From Massilia atriviolacea (GTDB taxonomy: Bacteria; Pseudomonadota; Gammaproteobacteria; Burkholderiales; Burkholderiaceae_D): DNA of 64,000 nucleotides. Location: positions 1 through 64,000 of the forward strand of contig NZ_RXLQ01000003.1 in NCBI RefSeq assembly GCF_003953935.1. The letters are read 5' to 3'. Below, in pieces: positions 57,372 to 64,000 of the stretch; positions within the stretch are counted from its first letter, which is position 1, and every line of letters begins with the position of its first letter. The notes beneath the pieces are model-generated. The model saw nothing but the letters and a program-made list of their open reading frames with translations, was not told the origin of the DNA and ran no database searches. A program made the position numbers and the translations under genes.

Positions 57372-58742
57372 ATGGCGGTTCGCAAGAACTTTACTTTCAG
57401 CGATATGGACCTGTGGCTCAACCAGCGCCAGGTCACCGAAATCGAATGCCTGGTGCCGGACCTGACCGGCGTGGCGCGCGGCAAGATCCTGCCGCGCACC
57501 AAATTCACCAACGAACGCGGCATGCGCATGCCCGAAGCCGTGCTAGGCATGACAGTGACCGGCAATTATCCGGCCGACGACGTCGCCTATTTCCGCGCCA
57601 TTTCACAGACCGACCGCGACATGGTGCTGCGGCCCGATCCGTCCACCATCACCATGGTGCCCTGGGCGCTCGATCCGACCGCCCAGGTGATCCACGACTG
57701 TTATTTTTCCGACGGCAGCCTGGTCGATTTCGCCCCGCGCAGCGTGCTGCGGCGCGTGCTCAAGCTGTATGCGGACAAGGGCTGGTCGCCCAGCGTGGGT
57801 CCGGAGCTGGAGTTTTACCTGACCGCCCGCAACAACGATCCCGACCTGCCGCTGCGCTCCCCCATCGGCCGTAGCGGGCGCGCCGAAACCAGCCGCCAGA
57901 TCTACAGTATCGACGCCGTCAACGAGTTCGATCCGCTGTTCGAGGATATCTACGATTTCTGCGAGCTCATGCAGCTCGATGTGGATACGCTGATCCACGA
58001 GATCGGCGCCGGCCAGTTCGGCATCGACCTGCTCTCCTGCGAGCCCCTGGCCATGGCCGACAATGTGTTTTTCTTCAAGCGGACCCTGCGCGAAGCGGCG
58101 CTCAAGCACAATATGTACGCCACCTTCATGGCCAAGCCGCTCGCCAACGAGCCGGGCTCGGCGATGCACGTGCACCAGGGCGTGAGCGACAGCGCCACCG
58201 GCCTGAACCTGTTCAGTACGGCGGAAGGGGCGCCGTCGCCGGCGTTTTATCACTATATCGGCGGCTTGCAGCGCTACATGCCGGCGGCGATGGCGCTGGC
58301 CGCGCCCTACGTCAATTCCTACCGGCGCATCGTGCGCCACACCACCGCGCCCATCAATGTGCAATGGGGGCTGGATAACCGCACGGTCGGCTTCCGGGTG
58401 CCGGAGTCGGCGCCGCAGGAGCGCAAGGTGGAAAACCGCGTGATCGGCGCCGATGCCAATCCCTACCTGGCGTTCGCCGTGACCCTGGCCTGCGGTTACC
58501 TGGGCATGACGCAAGAGATCGAACCGAGTCCGATGACGGTCGGCAGTGCGCATGCGCTCGATTTCGAACTGCCGCAGGGTTTGCCGCAAGCGCTGAGCTT
58601 GTTACGCGCGGAGGACAAGTTGCGCGACGTGCTCGGCGAGCGCTTCGTCGATGTGTACGCGGCCATCAAGGACCAGGAGCACCTGGAATTCATGACCGTC
58701 ATCAGCCCGTGGGAACGCGAGCATCTGTTGTTGCACGTGTAG
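57372..58742 (+). CDS. Glutamine synthetase-like enzyme (gamma-glutamylpolyamine synthetase type)
   Basis: A 456-residue member of the glutamine synthetase superfamily, class of PuuA. Key regions: ECLVPDLTGVARGKILPRTKF, the metal site SVGPELEFYLT, DTLIHEIGAGQFGIDLL, GSAMHVHQGVSD with catalytic His residues, and NRVIGADANPYLAFAVTLA (Arg/Asn pair). It ligates glutamate to an amine such as putrescine or spermidine; the amine is not deducible. GAGGAG stands just before the ATG, 11 bases after fliD. No puuB/C/D genes follow, so it is an isolated copy. Confidence 0.88.
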   Translation: MAVRKNFTFSDMDLWLNQRQVTEIECLVPDLTGVARGKILPRTKFTNERGMRMPEAVLGMTVTGNYPADDVAYFRAISQTDRDMVLRPDPSTITMVPWALDPTAQVIHDCYFSDGSLVDFAPRSVLRRVLKLYADKGWSPSVGPELEFYLTARNNDPDLPLRSPIGRSGRAETSRQIYSIDAVNEFDPLFEDIYDFCELMQLDVDTLIHEIGAGQFGIDLLSCEPLAMADNVFFFKRTLREAALKHNMYATFMAKPLANEPGSAMHVHQGVSDSATGLNLFSTAEGAPSPAFYHYIGGLQRYMPAAMALAAPYVNSYRRIVRHTTAPINVQWGLDNRTVGFRVPESAPQERKVENRVIGADANPYLAFAVTLACGYLGMTQEIEPSPMTVGSAHALDFELPQGLPQALSLLRAEDKLRDVLGERFVDVYAAIKDQEHLEFMTVISPWEREHLLLHV

Positions 58743-58754
58743 GGCGGGAAGGGC

Positions 58755-59732
58755 TCACTGTTCGCCGTCGCCAAACACCGCATCCAGGCTCGCTGCGGTC
58801 AGGCCGCGTTTGAACCATCGATCGAGCTGTGCGTGCGTACCCTGTTCGATGCGCTGCAGCGCCGGCGCGGGCAGCTCGCCGAAGCGGGAGCGCAGCAGGG
58901 TGTCCACCATGGCGCGTAGCGCGATCAGCTTGCCTTCAGCCTTGCCTTCGGCGCGCCCCTTTTTGAAGCCGATCGACTCGAATTCTTCCGCCCATGTCAA
59001 GAGTTTTCTTCCCATGTCGGCAATCTCCTCCATATTCTCCAGGGAAAACGGTCCCGGTTTGCCGGACCGCCGCTCCACCACGCGGTTCGCCCATCGTGCG
59101 ACCGACCGGCGCAGACCGCGCTGTGGCCTTGCGCACAGCCAGGTAATCAGCGCCGGCACAATCTCCTCTACGACCTCGGGAGCCGATGAAAGTTCGAGCC
59201 GGAACAAGAGTGCCAGCACATTGGCCGTCGTTTTCAAGGTGCTCTGGTCGAGACGCTTCTGGTCGATCAGCACGTAGCGCTGGGCCGGCTGGAACGGCGC
59301 CAGTCCGGCGGGCGCTGCCATCAGGACGCCGGCCAGATCCAGGCTGGCACTCCAGCGCCGCTGGCCGTTGTAAAAGACCAGCGGCAGTACCGGTGGCAGC
59401 AGTTTTCCGCGCCGCAATTCATGACGTTTTCCCAGGTCCTGGTAGAGCAAGCCGATGTAGGTCTGCATGCGCACGGCCATCAAATGCTCGACGCTCGCCT
59501 GGAATTCCAGGAGAACGTAGACGTGCAAGCCAGCGCCGAGCTGCACGCGCCACACCATGTCGCCCTCGCGCCGCACTGCGCGCTCGCTGACATAGGTGGC
59601 ATTGATCCGCTTGAAACACGACAGGGCGATCCCGCCGAACAGCTTGAAGGGCGTGAAGCCGGCAAGCAGATCGCGCACCAGTTCCGGGTGGGCGAACAGC
59701 GCACGGTAGCCAATGTCGTGGTGGGCGGTCAT
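58755..59732 (-). CDS. Rpn/PD-(D/E)XK-family transposase-like nuclease
   Basis: A 325-residue protein of the group annotated as recombination-promoting nuclease (Rpn) or PD-(D/E)XK transposase. The start reads HDIGYRALFAHPELVRDLLAG, then DMVWRVQLGAGLHVYVLLEFQASVEHLMAVR (quoted in part: MVWRVQLG, VYVLLEFQASVE) with D..EFQ as the nuclease core, YIGLLYQDL and LPLVFYNGQRRW. The C-terminal repeats GRAEGKAEGKLIAL and a last helix close it, as in this family. It may nick DNA to promote recombination. It stands alone between two plus-strand operons. Confidence 0.87.
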   Translation of the reverse strand: MTAHHDIGYRALFAHPELVRDLLAGFTPFKLFGGIALSCFKRINATYVSERAVRREGDMVWRVQLGAGLHVYVLLEFQASVEHLMAVRMQTYIGLLYQDLGKRHELRRGKLLPPVLPLVFYNGQRRWSASLDLAGVLMAAPAGLAPFQPAQRYVLIDQKRLDQSTLKTTANVLALLFRLELSSAPEVVEEIVPALITWLCARPQRGLRRSVARWANRVVERRSGKPGPFSLENMEEIADMGRKLLTWAEEFESIGFKKGRAEGKAEGKLIALRAMVDTLLRSRFGELPAPALQRIEQGTHAQLDRWFKRGLTAASLDAVFGDGEQ

Positions 59733-60108
59733 GGCGCATTGTAGCGAGCGACCTGCTGCGTCTTTTGCGCTGCCTCAGGCGCGCGCGGCGCACGAAACAG
59801 GCGATCCGGTGTCGCATCCTCATCCCGCTCCGCTGCCACATCAGCTGATGATCTTGCAATAAAAAATTGCCAATTCCGTGTCTTTAAAGTCACATATCCA
59901 AATGACATCAACAGGAGTAGAATGCGAATTGGTCAGGCCGCATAGTAAGTGGCTGGACCGATGATGTGCAAGTGGGCGTGCACCTGCCTAAGGTGGCAAA
60001 CCACAGCGCCTTCCACCCAGGATGATTTTGAAAGCAGGGGCAGCATGAATCCATTTCCACGCCGGCAGTTGCGCGGCATTGACGCCAGCCTCGCCCGCTG
60101 ATCCGCCC
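59733..60108. other. Upstream region of the secretion/pilus operon with a small ORF
   Basis: A 376 bp gap. The stretch 59860-59930 is AT-rich and may hold the promoter. A small ORF at 60043-60101 (start MNPFPRRQLRGIDAS, 19 codons with stop) has AGGGGCAGC directly upstream, a better ribosome site than the following gene has, and stops seven bases before the chosen GTG. It may be a leader that couples translation. Confidence 0.4.
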
Positions 60109-61290
60109 GTGCGCTTCGCGATTCGTGCCGTAGGACCCGACAACCGGGTCCAGATGCTGGAACTGGACGCCAGCGATGCCAGCGCCGCATCGCGCGCGGC
60201 CGTGGAGCGGCGCCTGACCGTGCTCGAAGTACGGCCGGTGGCGCTCACGGCCCAGCACCGCGGCAAGCGCTTTTCCCTCGTCCTGTTCACCCAGGAGCTG
60301 CTGGCCCTGCTCGAAGCGGGCCTCGGCCTGGTCGAAAGCCTGGAAGCGCTGAGCGAAAAAGAATCCCACACCGATACCGGCGCGCTGCTGGCCCGCCTGC
60401 TGGCGCGCATGCGCGACGGCTTGCGCTTTTCGGTGGCCATCGCGGCCGAACCGGCATCGTTCCCGCCGCTGTTCGGCGGCATCGTCAAGGCGGCCGAGCG
60501 CACCAGCGACCTGCCGCAGGCGCTCACCCGCTACATCGAATACCAGGTGCGTGTCGACGGCGTGCGCAATCGCCTGGTCAGCGCCTCCATCTATCCGGTG
60601 ATCCTGCTGACGGTCGGCAGCGCGGTCAGCATGTTCCTGCTCGGGTACGTGGTACCGAAATTCTCCGCCGTCTACCAGGGCAGCGGACGCGAACTGCCGA
60701 TGCTGTCGCAGTGGCTGATCAAGTGGGGCGCCGCCGTCGCCGGCCATGGTCCGACGATCCTGACGGCGCTGGCCGCGACCGGCGCGGCGCTGTTCTTCTG
60801 GCTGCGCCGGATGCACCGTTCCGGCCAGCTGATGCAGTTGTTCACGCGCCTGCCGGGCGTGCGCGAGCGCATGCACATCCTGGAACTGGCGCGCCTGTAC
60901 CTCACCCTCGGCATGCTGCTCGAAGGCGGCATCGCCGTGGTCGCGGCGCTGGACATGGTCAGCGGCGCCATTTCGCCGGGGCGGCGCGCGGCGCTGGCGG
61001 CGGCGCGCCACGCCATTGCGCAGGGCGGCAGCTTTTCCGAGTCGCTCGAACGGAACGGATTGACCACGCCGATCGCGCTGCGCATGCTGCGCGTGGGGGA
61101 ACGCTCCGGCCAACTGGGGCTGATGCTCACGCGCGCCGCGCTGTTCTACGACGCCGAAACCACCCTGTGGATCGAGAAATTCAGCAAGACCTTCGAACCG
61201 GTGCTGATGGCCGCCATCGGCGTCGTCATCGGCGCCATCGTGGTGCTGCTGTACATGCCGATCTTCGACCTCGCCGGAACCCTGCAATGA
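60109..61290 (+). CDS. gspF: Type II secretion/type IV pilus inner-membrane protein (GspF/PilC)
   Basis: 393 residues from a GTG at 60109 (VRFAIRAVGPDN); a TTG at 60079 would add ten residues. It has the two GspF repeats (FTQELLALLEAGLGLVESLE with the membrane helix YPVILLTVGSAVSMFLLGYV, and ELARLYLTLGMLLEGGIAVV with FEPVLMAAIGVVIGAIVVLL) and an extra central helix pair. It is the platform protein that moves pilin-like subunits. Its stop overlaps the gspE start in ATGA. The first gene of the operon is F rather than the usual E. Confidence 0.9.
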   Translation: MRFAIRAVGPDNRVQMLELDASDASAASRAAVERRLTVLEVRPVALTAQHRGKRFSLVLFTQELLALLEAGLGLVESLEALSEKESHTDTGALLARLLARMRDGLRFSVAIAAEPASFPPLFGGIVKAAERTSDLPQALTRYIEYQVRVDGVRNRLVSASIYPVILLTVGSAVSMFLLGYVVPKFSAVYQGSGRELPMLSQWLIKWGAAVAGHGPTILTALAATGAALFFWLRRMHRSGQLMQLFTRLPGVRERMHILELARLYLTLGMLLEGGIAVVAALDMVSGAISPGRRAALAAARHAIAQGGSFSESLERNGLTTPIALRMLRVGERSGQLGLMLTRAALFYDAETTLWIEKFSKTFEPVLMAAIGVVIGAIVVLLYMPIFDLAGTLQ

Positions 61291-62987
61291 AGCCGATGGA
61301 GATGGCGCCCATGATGGCGCCCATGCTGGCGCCCATGCTGGACTCGATGCGCGCGGCCCAGCGCAAGGCGCAGCTGTCGGGCCGCGCCTTTTTTGCCGAA
61401 CTCGAAGCGCTGACCCAGTCCGAACCGCGCGCGCTGCTGGCGCAGGCGGCCGACGCTTTCCGCCTGCCAGCCATCGACCTGGCTGCCATGCTGGCCTGCG
61501 CCCCGGCGTTCGAGCGCCTGCCGCTGGCGCGCGCGCAGCAGCGCCAGTGCGTGCTGCTGCGCGGCGCCGATGGCCTGCTGGCGGTGCTGTGCGACCCCTA
61601 CGCGCAGGATTTGCAGGTGTGGGCCGAAACCCTGGCCGGCGCGCCGCTGCGCTGGCGCCTGGCGCTGCCGGCCGACCTGCATGCCTACCTGTCCAAGCAG
61701 GAGGAATCGGTGCGCTCGGTCGATTCGCTCGTCACCGGCGCGGCGGAAGAGGGCGATTCCTCGCGTCTGATGGAAAGCCTCTCCTACGCCTCGCTGGGCG
61801 ACGCCGGCAGTCCCGCCGTCAAGCTGGTCAACGCCACCCTGTACGACGCCCTCAAATCGGGCGTGTCGGACATCCACTTCGAAAGCACGCCCGGCGGCAT
61901 GCTTACCAAGTACCGCATCGACGGGGTGCTCGACCAGGCCGCGCAGGTGGCCGGCGGCGCGCTGGCGGAGCAGGCCATCTCGCGCATCAAGGTACTGGCC
62001 GAACTCGATATCGCCGAACGCCGCGTGCCGCAGGACGGCAGCTTCCGGGTCGAATCGCAGGGCCGCGAAATCGACTTGCGCGTCTCGATCATGCCGAGCG
62101 TGCACGGTGAAGACGCCGTCATCCGCATCCTGGACAAGCAGTCGATGATCAGCGCGCACGGCAGCCTGACGCTCGACTCGTCCGGCTTCGCGCCCGACCA
62201 CCTGGCCACCATGCGGCGCCTGGTGTCGGAGCCGTACGGCATGGTGCTGGTGACCGGGCCGACCGGTTCGGGCAAGACCACCACCCTGTACGGCGCCATC
62301 ACCGAAATCAACAGCGGACACGAAAAGATCATCACCATCGAAGACCCGGTCGAGTACCAACTGCCCGGCATTCTGCAAATTCCGGTCAACGACAAAAAGG
62401 GCCTGACGTTCGCGCGCGGACTGCGCTCGATCCTGCGGCACGACCCGGACATCATCATGGTCGGCGAAATCCGCGACAAGGAAACCGGAGAAATCGCGGT
62501 GCAGTCCGCGCTCACCGGGCACCTGGTGCTCTCCACCGTCCACGCCAACAATGTGTTCGACGTATTCGGCCGCTTCGCCCACATGGGCATCGATCCCTAC
62601 TCCTTCGTCTCGGCCCTGAACGGCGTGATCGCGCAGCGACTGGTGCGCCTGTCGTGCCGCCACTGCAGCGCCCCGTACACGCCGGACGATGAGGAGCTGG
62701 TGCGCAGCGGCCTGGCGCGCGCCGCCGTGGCGCACTACAACTTCCGCCGCGGCGTCGGATGCGGCGAATGCCGCGGCACCGGCTACAAGGGACGGCGCGC
62801 CGTGGCCGAAATATTGATGCTCGACGATGCGCTGGCCGAACTGGTGATCGAGCGTCGCCCGCTGCGCCAGATCAAGGAAGTGGCACGGGCCGGCGGCATG
62901 CGCAGCCTGTTCGAAGATGCGCTGGCGCTGGTGGCCAGCGGCGACACCACGCTGGAGGAGGTGAAACGTGTCACGCTGGCAGGCTGA
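61287..62987 (+). CDS. gspE: Type II secretion/type IV pilus ATPase (GspE/PilB)
   Basis: A 566-residue hexameric motor. The N terminus is unusual: a Met/Pro/Ala-rich lead (EMAPMMAPMLAPML) before the N-terminal domain. The core is standard: SDIHFESTPGGMLTKYRIDG, Walker A GPTGSGKTTT, Asp box ITIEDPVEYQLPGI, Walker B ILRHDPDIIMVGEIRD and STVHANNVFDVFGRF. The zinc module has CRHCSAPYTPDDEE and CGECRGTGYKGRRA. It powers subunit assembly with gspF. Its stop region overlaps the next gene by 20 bases. Confidence 0.95.
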   Translation: MKPMEMAPMMAPMLAPMLDSMRAAQRKAQLSGRAFFAELEALTQSEPRALLAQAADAFRLPAIDLAAMLACAPAFERLPLARAQQRQCVLLRGADGLLAVLCDPYAQDLQVWAETLAGAPLRWRLALPADLHAYLSKQEESVRSVDSLVTGAAEEGDSSRLMESLSYASLGDAGSPAVKLVNATLYDALKSGVSDIHFESTPGGMLTKYRIDGVLDQAAQVAGGALAEQAISRIKVLAELDIAERRVPQDGSFRVESQGREIDLRVSIMPSVHGEDAVIRILDKQSMISAHGSLTLDSSGFAPDHLATMRRLVSEPYGMVLVTGPTGSGKTTTLYGAITEINSGHEKIITIEDPVEYQLPGILQIPVNDKKGLTFARGLRSILRHDPDIIMVGEIRDKETGEIAVQSALTGHLVLSTVHANNVFDVFGRFAHMGIDPYSFVSALNGVIAQRLVRLSCRHCSAPYTPDDEELVRSGLARAAVAHYNFRRGVGCGECRGTGYKGRRAVAEILMLDDALAELVIERRPLRQIKEVARAGGMRSLFEDALALVASGDTTLEEVKRVTLAG

Positions 62988-63624
62988 AAACATCGGCGTC
63001 GATATCGGCGCCCGCAGCATCGTGCTGCAACGCGGCGCGCGGCGCAGCGCGCTCAATGCGGCTGGCGGCGACTGGGCCGCGCTCGGCGCCGAACTGGCGC
63101 AGGCGCTGCCGGCGCGCGCGCGCCTGTCGGTGCGCGTGGCCGATCGCTGGAGCCGCACCTTCCTGCTGGAAGCGCCGGGCGGGATCGCCAGCCTGCGCGA
63201 CTGCCGCCTGCTGCTCGACGCCCGCTTCGAAGCCTTGTACGGCCAGGCGCCGGCCGACTGGCTGCTGCAGGCCGACTGGCAGGCCGGCGCGCCGATGCTG
63301 GCCTGCGCGATACCGCGCGCCCTGCGCCAGGCGCTGGCCGGCTTTGCGCTGGCACGCCTGCAGCCGGCATTACTGCACGACTGGAACCGCCATTGCGCGG
63401 CGCTGCCGGCGGACGGCGTCTGGTGCGCGGCGGCCGACGGGGTGGTCAACCTGCTGGTCTGGCACAAGGCGCGCCTGCAGTTGGTGCGCCAGCAGCCCGG
63501 CACCGACGTCGAGGGCCTGCTGGCGCTGGAGATGGCGCGCCTGGGCATGGCCTTGCCGGCCGCGCGCTTCTGGTCCGGCCCCGCCGCGCCGGCCGGGTGG
63601 ACGCCGCTGGAGGCAGCCGCATGA
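62968..63624 (+). CDS. GspL/PilM-like actin-fold protein
   Basis: A 218-residue protein from a GTG inside the end of gspE. The opening ENIGVDIGARSIVLQRGARR is the strand-turn start of the actin-like fold used by PilM and the cytosolic part of GspL. It is shorter than either, with no membrane segment, and matches no model I can name with confidence. The following gene starts in its stop (ATGA). Its place after F and E fits the L or PilM position in the machine, where it would tie the ATPase to the inner membrane. Confidence 0.65.
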   Translation: MSRWQAENIGVDIGARSIVLQRGARRSALNAAGGDWAALGAELAQALPARARLSVRVADRWSRTFLLEAPGGIASLRDCRLLLDARFEALYGQAPADWLLQADWQAGAPMLACAIPRALRQALAGFALARLQPALLHDWNRHCAALPADGVWCAAADGVVNLLVWHKARLQLVRQQPGTDVEGLLALEMARLGMALPAARFWSGPAAPAGWTPLEAAA

Positions 63625-64000
63625 AGCCGATGATGATCGATTTCGCCGACCAGCGCAGCGTATGGCGCTGGGACTGGCGCATGCGCGGCACGCAGCTGGG
63701 CTTGGGCTTCACCGTGCTCGCCATGCTGCTGGGCGGCCTGGCGTTCGGGCGCGGTTTGCGCATCGAGCACGAGCTGCAGGAGGCGAGGGCGGCGCAGGCC
63801 GCGCGCCAGGCCGCCAGCGAGCAGCGCGAACAGGCCGAACGGCGCCGCGCGCAGCCGCTGGCCGACGAAGCGCAGTTGCTGCGCCAGTCGATGCTGCAGC
63901 GCGCGCAGCCGTGGGAAGAGATCTTCGGCGCGTTCGAGCGCGTGCCGCAGGCCCGCCTGCAATCGTTCGAACCCGATCTGGCGCGCGGCGTGATCAAGGT
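63621..64000 (+). CDS. GspM/PilN-like inner-membrane protein, 5' part
   Basis: The first 126 codons of a gene cut by the window end. A short cytosolic start (MKPMMIDFADQRSVWRWDWR) is followed by one membrane helix (LGLGFTVLAMLLGGLAFG) and a coiled coil (HELQEARAAQAARQAASEQR), the layout of PilN and GspM-type proteins that line up beside PilM/GspL. It overlaps the preceding gene in ATGA. The rest of the operon lies beyond the window. Confidence 0.7.
   Translation, partial: MKPMMIDFADQRSVWRWDWRMRGTQLGLGFTVLAMLLGGLAFGRGLRIEHELQEARAAQAARQAASEQREQAERRRAQPLADEAQLLRQSMLQRAQPWEEIFGAFERVPQARLQSFEPDLARGVIK

Noticed and set aside
61146-63962. A 938-codon minus-strand frame opposite gspF, gspE and the following genes
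   Set aside because: Composition is typical of antisense in high-GC DNA and the plus strand encodes recognised proteins throughout.

Overview
The window is high-GC chromosomal DNA from a betaproteobacterium of the Burkholderiales, most likely Oxalobacteraceae (Massilia/Duganella-like). This placement is inferred from GC content, codon use and the mix of housekeeping genes (long-form leuA, lplT-alr-radA, tsaB-rimI, an MltD-type lytic transglycosylase, a RhlE-type helicase); no rRNA or other taxonomic marker is present.

Layout. 1-766: 3' end of a group II intron (reverse transcriptase/maturase plus domains V and VI). 873-3090: a hypothetical gene and a small group of immunity-type genes (a zinc-ribbon/L7-L12-tail protein, a SUKH-3 protein, a CdiI-type protein) with no toxin beside them. 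3306-20879: an orphan type VI secretion (T6SS) VgrG-effector island flanked by two copies of the 3' end of a HAD hydrolase gene (157 bp, identical). The left arm (minus strand) runs PAAR, VgrG, an M15-like peptidoglycan peptidase effector, two secreted candidate immunity proteins with overlapping starts, and a second VgrG. The right arm (plus strand) runs VgrG, a DUF4123 adaptor, a DUF3304 protein and a Tle1-like phospholipase. 20974-23560: a membrane protein, a TPR protein and an AAA+ ATPase. 23616-25594: leuA behind two Leu-rich leader ORFs. 26237-29530: selD/senC, senB and senA, a selenoneine biosynthesis cluster. 29547-29685: a REP-like palindrome and a 10 x 11 bp tandem repeat.

29761-36438: DEAD-box helicase, lytic transglycosylase, small DUF genes and an AT-rich foreign segment with an HNH-like zinc protein. 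36439-41919: a GGDEF/EAL multidomain protein and a Tat-exported molybdenum hydroxylase subunit. 41924-47159: five minus-strand envelope genes (TPR, SEL1, membrane and secreted proteins). 47415-47905: a small coiled-coil/TM gene and a decayed copy. 48009-55466: housekeeping (thioredoxin, tsaB, rimI, uracil-DNA glycosylase, lplT, alr, radA). 55508-58742: a PilZ protein, FliD and a glutamine synthetase-like enzyme. 58755-59732: an Rpn/PD-(D/E)XK family protein. 60109-64000: the start of a type II secretion/type IV pilus-like operon (F, E, L/PilM-like, M/PilN-like) that runs off the window.

The standout regions are the T6SS island with its duplicated HAD border, the neighbouring toxin-less immunity genes, the complete sen cluster, and the apparent double leucine leader upstream of leuA. 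No core T6SS genes, tRNA, rRNA or CRISPR array were found.
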